Positions 54,764 through 64,000 of a stretch of DNA of 64,000 nucleotides are shown in pieces. How positions within the stretch are numbered: position 1 is the stretch's first letter; each line of letters opens with the position of its first letter. The position numbers and the translations under genes were made by a program. The stretch comes from Carnegiea gigantea. Its lineage: Eukaryota; Streptophyta; Magnoliopsida; Caryophyllales; Cactaceae. The stretch lies in NCBI GenBank assembly GCA_029747015.1, contig JAKOGI010001257.1, positions 124,001 to 188,000 on the forward strand, given 5' to 3'. The notes under the pieces are model-generated. The model worked only from the letters and a program-made list of their open reading frames with translations, searched no databases and had not been told where the DNA came from.

Positions 54764-56570
54764 TCATTTTGCTTCTCACTATTCTATCCAACCCCTTTGG
54801 GAAAAAACACATTGTTTACCATATACACCATTACTTTTAATTCGTTCCATTCTATCTAAAAAACAATTTTCCATTTCTTTTCATTTCATACAATTCATTT
54901 ATACTCTACACCATGGAAATTCAATATCAGTAATTTCCTATATTTCTCTTTCCTTCCCTATATTTCCCATTCATTTTCATTTCCCACAAAAAAGAGCAAG
55001 GTCTAACTTGTGTATGTTTATACATATAGGGTACCCTACTTGTCCATCACCATGGGGTAGACACATAAGTCATCCGTGGCATATCACTGTAAAGCCTATA
55101 CATATGTGCTACTATATGAAGCATTGCCGATTATCACATTGAAATATTAAAATTTAAACTAAGTCTGATTATGTATTGACTCTATTCAAATCATTTAATT
55201 TACTTGTAAATTCTTCGAATTACTGTAGAATTTTGGGTAGAGCTCAAAAATTTGAAATAAGGTTGAAAATATACGGAACACTTAATGAGACTTATAAAAA
55301 TTGCACCACATATTCTCAATATGTGGCTTAAACACATAAATTTACATAGAAGTATTCGAATTCATATTTGGAGTCACGCTCTAAAATTTTATTGGCCATT
55401 GAAAGTTTCAACAGAGTTTTATATGAGTTTATAAGATGAAACTGACTAGCTAATAAGATATTTAGAACTTTTTTTTTTTCTCCTGGTTGATTTTGTTGGG
55501 AGAAAGGGCGGTGATTGAAGACCTTGGAGTGGTCTGTTTGGTCAAGTCAAGGATTCAAATCAAATGATGAAATCAGAAAAATCTCCAGAAGACCAGAAGC
55601 CGGTAAGCAACATTTGGCATGGGAAAGGCCAGAGAGAGAAGACGGTCGGGGTTTTTTTTTGGGGGGGGGGGGGGGGGGGGGGGGAGGGGAGTTCTGTTTC
55701 TGTACCTTGACACAGGGAATCGCAAACAGATAAAGGTCTCCCTTTTGCCTTTTTTTTAAAAGCTTATCTTGGATGCTCTTTTTAGGGGTCCGTCTCATAT
55801 TCAAGCTTGGGGTATTTTTAATAGTGTGTCAACTTTTTGATTTATTAGTGAGGATTTATTTTTATCATATCAATTTGTGAGGATTTTTAACTTACAGTTA
55901 TTTGTCTTTTTAAGGTAAGACTCATCAAATATAATAATATCTATAAATTCATTCCGTAGCACACAATTTTATTTTTAGAATTAAAAATAAAAAAACTCAT
56001 TAAAAATATTTTAAAAAATAAAAAACCAAGAAAAAAACCTCGTGAGTCAGCTCATGGCCCCGAGACTCCCTGCGAGCTGTGAGCCGTGAGGCATTTGCTG
56101 TAGGTAGCCCCCCTCTCACCCCCTTTCTCTCTCCTCTTTTGCCTCACGAGTCAGTCATTGGAGCTGCTTTTATGACAATAACTCTATGCAATCATCATAT
56201 AAAAATGGACGTTATTCCCATAAGAAGGTTAAGGATTCCTTATACAAGTATGCCTAAATCTCAAAAGTACCGTGATCGTTAATCAATATGATTATTGGGA
56301 ATTTGGGATGACTATTCTAAATAAAAGACACGCTGGCACATTATAATTGGTTATTTTTATTTTTTATTGTTCTTAAAGCCTTATTTTTTATGGTGTTTCA
56401 ATCTAATTTCGTTATATCATATTAACATACATTTGATATCCATTTTGTCAATGTGTGTAGAATAATTAATAGGTTTTAGATGACGGCATAAGGATACTTA
56501 GGTAACCATCAGGTCCATCACCTGCATGGTGCAAATTTTTCGCTACCTTCTATTGGAGGTGTAAGTTATG

Positions 56571-56573
<3 letters not shown>
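54764..56573. other. AT-rich intergenic DNA
   Basis: No gene recognised. It contains a T9-G24 run at 55652-55684. Around 55840-56150 a block with AACCTCGTGAGTCAGCTCATG could be a decayed repeat. Confidence 0.45.
55652..55684. repeat. T9-G24 homopolymer junction
   Basis: This is the longest pure G run in the window, followed by AGGGGAG. The short ORFs here with poly-Gly or poly-Pro are artefacts of this run. Confidence 0.85.

Positions 56574-56621
<48 letters not shown>
56574..56621. repeat. AT dinucleotide microsatellite
   Basis: About 24 TA units without interruption. Confidence 0.95.
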
Positions 56622-56624
<3 letters not shown>

Positions 56625-58827
56625 CACCATCCACATATGTTCAATTATTTTGTCCTTGTTCTAAACAAATCAAGAAACTTTTACTCATCTATCATCTAAT
56701 GGTAAGGAGAACATTTTTGAACGTTACGGAAAGTGTGGACGTTAGTTGAACTTTTGACATGATAATGGACTTGAATTAATGTATTCTATAATTGGATACT
56801 ACTGTACTAATTTTTTAATGTTCCAACTACGAGACTCCCCCATAGCTATAAATAACATATCATACTGTCTTGTATCATGTCAATGTGTTGTGACAGTCAT
56901 AAGAAGGCACATGGCACATTCGAGTTTTGTAATAGTTAATACCATATTGGACTGGCCAATAGGCCCGATACTGAATGGTATCAGTATGTATCAAAAGATA
57001 CTAGGTGATTTCGGCCAAATTTTGACATATACAAATCTTTTAAAAAAAGATACTAGTATAAGCCCAATATAATAATATTTAAATTTAATATGTCTCATTT
57101 AAGTAAAAATGCTACAATTCTCGGTGCGATACTTATAATTTTGACCCAAAAGAGGAAAAAATTGTAATTGTAAGAAAAGGGAGGAAAATTCCAATTTTCG
57201 GCCAAAAGAAGTAGGCGCGAAGGCGCCATTTTAGGCCAACTGAGCCCGGGAAATTGGTGAAAGGAGAGATTCGGGTAAGCTGTCAAGCGTCAATTCGATG
57301 CCACGTATAAATTGTACTTTTTAACTTGGATCAGAAAAATAATTGTACTTCATTTTTATTTGTTTTTGGATCAAAAGAACTTGTACTTTAAACATTGGTG
57401 TAACGTTAAAAATAATCATTATATGAAGACATGCATGTGATCGAGCGTTGTCCATTTCGAATATATATATATATATAATTAGTTAACTCATTTGTTGTGA
57501 ATCTAAATATGTAAAATAAGAATATTTATCTATTAAATTACTTGTTTTAGAAATGTTTATATATATCAATTTAAAGCCTATATTATACTTGTAGGAGTAT
57601 ATACTTCTACAAGTCACATCAGCATTACATATTAAAAATTATCTATATGATGAATACACGCTGAAAAAATATATATGTGGCAAGTGGGAGACTGGGAGTA
57701 AACACTCATGAGTGTATAATATGCATTACCATACAAATTTAACCTGCTTCAAAATAAAGCTCATTAAAATTTATTTGGCTACACTCCAATACTCAACATA
57801 GATCCGCACAAAATAATAAAGAAAATCAGTATTCATACGAATGGCGAATTTAGTTAAATCAGAGATCTCATTGAATATTAAAATAAAGAAAAGAATGGAT
57901 TATGGATGGGTGCTCTGACACAAGTTGCCAAAAACAGAATAGTTTTTGTTTAAAATCATGAGGAGTATGTATTATATAGTAGCATCTACAACGGCATTTT
58001 GCAAATAATTAAGCAGAATTTTTTGAACGATCGGGTGTGTTTGTGTTTTGATAAATTGTTAATTCAATTGGACTTTCTGTACATGTCAGATTCAAAGGAT
58101 TGGCAATCAGTATGAGAAGCGAGGTTAACGGTGGTTAATTTAGTTTCTAAGGTAATGGAAAAATTAAATGACGATTTTTGTTAGCTCCCCAAGGATAACA
58201 TTCTTAAGGAGGCTTTGATTAGTGTATCGTGGCAGATGAGATTAGTTGCTGAAGTGAAATCATTTCTTTAAGTATTGAGGGGCAGATGGGATTAGTACGT
58301 TGCTTGAGGTGGCAGAACATTTAGAAATTAGGAGCTTCTAGACGATTACACGTTGTTTCGTCCTGATTTGGTAGTCTTTTTTTTTTTTTTTTTAATTCTA
58401 GATATGATTTTATCTATAATTGTTTCTCTTGTGTTACGGTTACTGCCATTTATCTCAGGTTTTACCTGTCGATAATAAGGAGACGAAAAAAAAAATGTTT
58501 GATAAGCATAGATGCAGTTGCCTTTTGATTAAATCATCGTGTGTTTATGATATATCCCGATTACCGTAATTGACAGTTTATTCTCTTTTGATGTAACTGA
58601 TTTATTTTTGATCAACTAGAGGGTCGAACCCTCGATTAATTTTACTAATAATATTTTTCAAAAGATGTATGCTTAGAACATAATTGTCTAACCATTTACT
58701 CCCACCATGATCCAAAAATTACATAAAACTAAATTAATTTTGATTAAGTTGAACTTGATCAATCTTACATGCCTCGGCGTGTTCGCAATTATTATAAACT
58801 AGGATTTGATTCTTCGTGATCGACGAC
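56622..58827. other. AT-rich intergenic DNA
   Basis: No gene recognised. A T-run lies at about 58378-58393. Confidence 0.45.
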
Positions 58828-59138
58828 CCTGTTCTATTTTGCATTTTTGAGGATTTAGCTAAGAGTTTACATCCACTTACAACTTATTACATTTTCTTAC
58901 TACTTCTTACATCCTCAACAGAATCCTTACATCTTTTTGCATGTTCTTACATCTCCTTACAACTTCTCACATCTTCTTACATCCCATATAGATTTTTTAT
59001 AATATTCAATAACTCTTTACATCTATCTTTACAACTCCTTATAGCTCCTTACAACTCATTACAGCTCCTTACATCTTCTTACAACTCCTTACAACTCTTT
59101 ACATCTATTATCTGCATCTAAATGCGAAATAGAACAGG
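58828..59138. mobile_element. MITE-like element with CTTACAACTC decamer repeats
   Basis: The inverted ends are CCTGTTCTATTTTGCATTT and, on the other strand, CCTGTTCTATTTCGCATTT. They agree at 18 of 19 bases. Between them is a chain of about 10-bp units (CTTACATCTC, CTTACAACTC, CTTACAGCTC). The open frame through it only reflects the repeats. A target duplication is not obvious, so the superfamily is unknown. Confidence 0.75.
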
Positions 59139-60287
59139 CATTACTCTATTCACATGCATGCACTATACTGTAACAGCGACTTCTTAATTAATTTCTAATT
59201 AATTTTTTTTTGATATTGGATTTTCCATTTCACTGGAGTCAACCTACTGTTGGTTCAATAAGAGGTAGAATTCTCCCATCACATATTTTCTCAATTCACA
59301 AGAATCGAACCCAAAATCTTAGTTAAGGGGAAATAAATATCAAACTACTTAACCCAATCTGTATTAGTAATTTCTGCTTAATTTAGTTAATATTAACGCC
59401 AAGCTTCTCGGCCATGTTACTTCTGACCTCATTAATTGTGTCTTAAGAAACAAGCATAAATGCGCTTGGTGGGGCTCGATCAAAGAGATCTCAACAACTA
59501 ACTAATATAGTACGTCTAGTGCTCCTCAACGACAATTACATCGTAAACATTAATTAACGAAGCCAGGCCAGGATCCATTGCTCTTTCTCCGATCGGTGAT
59601 TATTGTTCTACAATATTGCAAACTCACTAGGCACGCATTTATATATATAAAGTACTAGAGTTTTGAAAATATAATATTCTTGAACTTTTGATCAAGGTAA
59701 ATAATATTTCTAAATTTTAAAATAAATTAAGTATACCTTACTTTGGTTTTTTTCCAATTTCATTTTTTTTTTTGAAATGATTGATGATAAGGTTTATCTT
59801 AAAAAGTTATGTGGCAAAAGTTAGCGACTGATTATAAAATGTAAGAAAACTCGATATTTGAGAAGTATAGGTAAGCTTGTGAAACTATTTATATGATAAA
59901 ATATTTGTATAAATTCTTCTATACATAATAATTAACAAGACTTCTAATTTTAAATTGTACTATATAACATAATATATCGTGACTCTAAATAAGGTCAAGA
60001 TGTAATTAAACATAATATTGTCTTAAAGAAATTTATTTTGTAATTTTTATAGCTTTCAAATGAATTATATTAATTTCATATCAACTAGACTACTTTTAAG
60101 ACGATGAAGACTGAGATTATGACATCAAGTAATTTCAATTTTATGATGGGTCATATTGGAGATTCTTATCAAGTTCTCCAACAAATATATAAAAAAAATT
60201 CAATTGATTAGATTAAATGAATTTCATATTAGCACATAGGATCAAACTAATCTTATTAATTACCTGCAATTCTACTTGTGCGGAGAT
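59139..60287. other. AT-rich intergenic DNA
   Basis: No gene or mobile element recognised. Confidence 0.5.
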
Positions 60288-60295
60288 ATGCGAGG

Positions 60296-61779
60296 CAGGG
60301 GCAGATTTATGTGGGAGGGAGGGGTGTCCATGGACAACCCTAACCCCAAAAATATTTTAATGAGCTTATTTGAAACCTATATCAATATTATGGGCGGACA
60401 CTCCTAAAATAGGCCCAAAATATATCAGATTGTTAAATACTGAGGCTTGACTGTAAACCTTGAAAGCCCTCCTAAAATCGAAGTGAACGCGACCCAATAC
60501 TTTAGCCCATCCGGCCATCCAAAAACTGATTTCGTTTAAATTAAAAAATAAGATTACAAAATTGCCCTTATCAAAGGGGCAGGCTTCTCAGTGAGGTCTT
60601 CCGTGTTTCTGTCTGCCTCAGCTCTCCAATCTCCAAACCCTTCGACTCTCACCCTCCCTCTGGTCCCTTAGCTCGCTCTCACGCTCAGACTAACCCTGCC
60701 CCACACATCCACCGCGAACGGCCGCCTAAAACCGAACAGTCTGCCGCCGGCCGCGGAGCCCACCTATCAGCAGGCCACTAGGCACCACCAAACGCTAGAC
60801 AGAACGCCACCGAGGCCCAGGCACTAGCACACTGCACACACCCACCGAAGTGTCGAATGGTAGCCAGCAAGTTAGATTTTTAGATTTTGGTCAGTCAATT
60901 TTTGCCAAATTCTAAAATTTTCTGTTTTTCTTGGTTTGTTTTGGCCAAATTCTAAAATTTTCTACTTTTTTTTTGGGTTAATTTTTGTATGCCCATATTT
61001 GAATGTTTGATACTTTGATTGTGGTCTTGCTAGACAAATTAGGTTGTGTAAATGCAAAGTCAGGTTTGGTTACTTCATGAATCATGATTTGAATGATTTA
61101 GATTGTGTCATGATTGTGGTCTTTCTAGTCTGAAAATCAATTTTGGTTAGTTCATGATAAGTGCTTGGTAGCTTGCAAGTTGCTTCATTGTTTGTTATAA
61201 GAGCATTCCCAAACTGTGTTCTAAAAATTAGAACTCAGGCATGCCACATCATCAAAAGTTTCACATTTTTGAAACTTGTATTCTATCACTTTCCCAACCA
61301 ATGGAACTCTAACTTAAATTATATAATAAAATATTTCATATGGACTCATCTTATAGCATAATTTTTTTTCAAATATCAAAATAATATTTTTTATTAGGAA
61401 AAAAATCAATAAAAAATTAAGAAGGTACAAAAAAAGGTGGAATGGGAGAAGAAACGAGCAGGCATGGAGGCCCGCCCCCGTTTCCCTCTGGCTGGTAGAG
61501 ATTTTCCAGCGCGCGTGTGACATGTGGGGCCCACAAGTCGCACGCGTTCCACACGGCTAGGGACACTCTAATGTTATGCGATTGGCTCATCTCTTTATTT
61601 GAACTAATGTATTGCTTATTTTAACTAAGTGAGCTTAATTTCTAAGTTTTATGTTCATTTTTTTATTTTTCAGTTTTACATGGATCGATCCAATTTCATT
61701 TTAAGATATTTGCGAACGAAACAACTTGAAAATATTCATAGGTGGACACCCCTCATTTGAAACACTAGATTCATCACTT
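60296..61779 (+). mobile_element. hAT-like element (1.5 kb) keeping a leader and first codons, with nested MITE
   Basis: ATGCGAGG (ATGCGAGG with one further shared T upstream) flanks it at 60288-60295 and 61780-61787. The left end is CAGGGGCAGATTTATG; the right end on the other strand is AAGTGATGAATCTAG. GGGGTGTCC occurs near both ends in inverted orientation. Inside, 60590-60870 is GC-rich and leader-like. A TTTTTCAG acceptor precedes ATG 61680, which opens a 26-codon frame (MDRSNFILRYLRTKQLENIH) that stops inside the right end. This looks like a deletion derivative that kept the transposase leader, an intron and the first codons. A Tourist-like MITE sits inside (61201-61568). Confidence 0.72.
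61201..61568. mobile_element. Tourist-like (PIF/Harbinger) MITE, copy 3, nested
   Basis: The left end GAGCATTCCCAAACTG is preceded by TAA (61198-61200). The right end reads GAGTGTCCCTAG on the other strand and is followed by TAA (61569-61571). The interior matches copies 1 and 2 (TTTCACATTTTTGAAAC; CTATCACTT; CCCAACC). It is younger than the surrounding hAT-like element. Confidence 0.82.
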
Positions 61780-61787
61780 ATGCGAGG

Positions 61788-62859
61788 TAACCAATCGTGT
61801 TCTTGGCCCGGGCTCCCCCTGCCTTAGAAAGGGGCCTAATAAAAGTGGCCCGCACTTATCAATAAAAAAATTTTCAGTTTAATTAAAGTGGGTGCATGAG
61901 TATAAACTCGACCATAACTTATTTTCCTTTTGTAAATGTTCTAGGTGGAATCCTATAAATACAAAACACATAAAAGTCGAAGAGCTCTATTATATAAAAA
62001 CTCAATAATTCAACACTGACTAATAGATATCGACGGAAAATAGGTGTCAAATAGTGAAAAATTTCACACAAATCCTATGGAATTACATTTTTATGAGGCA
62101 ATTAGAGCTTGAGATTCCTCAACAATGTTGATTCTAGAAAGTCACTACTACAGAGCCCTTTACCGTTCCAACGGCCACATATAATTGTCATGGTTCACGT
62201 TCAACCGAGAAGAAATGGACCACAAGGCAAGCCAAGCTGTTAAACATTTTTCATGTTTACGTTTACCAGTCCGAAATCACGACACATTGGATGCTTATTC
62301 CTAGCATTTGGTTCACTAACGTGCTACCTTGAATTATAAAAAAGGGGGGGGGGGGGGGGGGGCAGCGTAGTATAGTAATTTAACAAAAGTAGCCTTTTAA
62401 GGGCGTGTTTGTTTGGCACAAAATTCAAACCCTTTTCCCTCAAATTCCTTGAAATCCCACATTCCCACCTGTTGTTACTTGCTTGCACGGTTGCAGCACC
62501 CCAAGCACCTCATGGCCTTAACCCTTGCTTTTTCCCCTTTTGCAGTAGCAACATCAAAATTCCTTGACATGCATGCTCATGTGCCCTCAAAAGCTCTCAA
62601 TTTGCACCCCTCCTCACCAAAAAAATTGGACCTTAAACAAATGAGCAGTATGCAAAGTTCAGTGAGATTTCAACTTAAAACTTATTGGTTACAGCTGGAG
62701 CAGTACGTATTGCGAGACTTTATTTTCTTTGTGTAAACAAAAATACCAAAATTCATAGGTTATGTGAATCCGAGGGTGACATGTAGTGTTACTTTAAGAT
62801 TAATAAAGAAACTTATCATATGGACTTGTACATTCCTCATTTAATAATATTAAAATGAT
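61788..62859. other. Intergenic DNA without recognised genes
   Basis: It contains a G20 run at 62344-62363. The short ORF at 62413-62736 has no recognisable similarity. Confidence 0.45.
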
Positions 62860-63214
62860 AAATGTCTTATTATAAGACACTCCTTAAGTATTATGCCTAG
62901 ACTTTAAAATTTTAATATTATTTATTAAATCTTAGAAAAAATGGTATGATTGAATGGTGAAGGGTGTTATTATTTATAAATTACATGAAATCACCTCTTT
63001 ATTCATAAATTTTCACTATTATAAATTACATGTATAATATGTCTTCATGAATGAGGTATTCTGATTAGAATATCATTTATACTTATTGGCGTAGCTTACG
63101 AGTACTAGAACTTTATAATTCATAATTAATTATAATCATTAATTGATACTTTTAAATTATATATCATATTAGTTTTTATTAAAATGAGACATTCAAAAAA
63201 TATCGTGAAACACA
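62860..63214. repeat. MITE with palindromic ends, copy 3 of 3
   Basis: It starts AATGTCTTATTATAAGACAC and shares the interior order of copy 1 (ATGGTATGATTGAATGGTGA, then TTACATGTA, then GGCGTAGC). The right end is decayed. Confidence 0.6.
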
Positions 63215-63496
63215 TATCTTCACCTTTAATAATATACTTAAAGCAATAAAAAGTTACACCTTGTGTAAATTGAAACGTAAGCCAACATTGCTAGACTAAT
63301 AGACATCATTCCACTTGGACATGTTGTGGATATATTTCCTCACGTGAACCCCATATATTGTAGGTGGCGCCATCTCATTGATTAGTGAGTACTTTATGTG
63401 CAAAGCCTATACCATATATCCAGGAATATATATCCCTGGAAGTTATATAAACAGAACATATGTGAATAACCACTCATATGACAAATACACGTTAAA

Positions 63497-63555
<59 letters not shown>

Positions 63556-64000
63556 GTTATAGAAGTACATACTCTCAGGTGTATATAGTAATTAGCCCTT
63601 TATGTGACACCTATTATTAAGGCAATCCGCGTCATACTAGTGGGACTTGAGAGTATTTATTTTACAAGTTATGTGACACTTTTTTTTCCATTTATATTTG
63701 CCATGTTAACAAATGTTAATATCTGACTGTGTGTGCCTATATATCTTATAAGAGTACAGTATTCTAAAAGTCTGGTATAAATTGAGCAGCTAGATTCACA
63801 CACAAGTTTTTGGATTGAATTATTAGTATATAGTAGTGAATAAACTACGCTCCATTAGCATGATCACTGCAGTCACTGTAGTAATTGATGAGCTAAGCTG
63901 GCTTAAGATTCAAGCTTCACTAAGAAAAACCCTCTGTTCCACAATTTATGGGCGTTAATAGTTTAAGAATTAAGAGTCCAGTGCCAGCACCCCAAACTCA
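63215..64000. other. AT-rich intergenic DNA with an AT microsatellite
   Basis: A TA repeat occupies 63501-63552. The Tyr-Ile repeat ORF over it is an artefact. No gene recognised up to the window end. Confidence 0.55.

Noticed and set aside
55515..55804. Poly-Gly and poly-Pro ORFs on opposite strands
   Set aside because: They are produced by the G24 homopolymer at 55661-55684; flanks show no protein similarity.
58816..59121. 101-codon ORF with Leu/Ser-rich repeats
   Set aside because: It follows the CTTACAACTC decamer array and starts outside the element; repeats explain it.
63378..63620. Tyr-Ile repeat ORF
   Set aside because: It is produced by the TA microsatellite at 63501-63552.

Overview
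The window is nuclear DNA of a flowering plant, almost certainly a eudicot. The reasons are AT-rich intergenic DNA, intron-split genes with plant-type splice sites, a SAC51-type bHLH gene with its plant-specific conserved upstream ORF, a plant D-type cyclin, and many plant transposon families (Ty3/Gypsy, Ty1/Copia, RTE and L1-like LINEs, hAT-like and PIF/Harbinger-like MITEs). No species assignment is attempted.

Only two complete host genes are recognisable. (1) Plus strand, about 12.7-16.5 kb: an atypical bHLH gene of the SAC51/bHLH142-145 family. Its main ORF (369 aa) is unspliced. Its leader carries four upstream ATGs, the fourth opening a 53-codon conserved uORF that is itself split by a 569-bp intron. 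(2) Minus strand, 46.5-49.05 kb: a six-exon D2/D4-type cyclin D (385 aa) with an LxCxE retinoblastoma-binding motif, CT-rich leader and TATA-like box. A possible short first exon near 39.1 kb marks a third transcription unit that I could not follow further.

The centre, 21.8-38.7 kb, is a transposon nest whose layers can be read from target-site duplications. A roughly 711-bp hAT-like element (8-bp duplication GTTTGTAT, 21831-38093) was split twice. One insertion is a Ty3/Gypsy element with 3-kb LTRs (22102-31471, 5-bp duplication ATCTC), keeping gag but with badly eroded pol. The other is a Ty1/Copia element on the minus strand (about 31768-37944) with one uninterrupted 1348-codon polyprotein and LTRs that look identical by eye. 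One base beyond the hAT duplication sits a 5'-truncated LINE with RNase H sequence, poly(A) and a 17-bp target duplication.

The flanks hold a decayed RTE-type LINE ending in a TTG repeat (4.4-6.5 kb), three Tourist-like MITEs, several hAT-like elements with 8-bp duplications (40442-41018, 44119-44367, 53041-54177, 60296-61779), a palindromic-ended MITE family in three copies, a MITE family with a copy in cyclin intron 5, AT microsatellites, and an unusual number of long G or C homopolymers. The rest is AT-rich intergenic DNA in which I see no gene. No CRISPR array, rRNA or convincing tRNA was seen.
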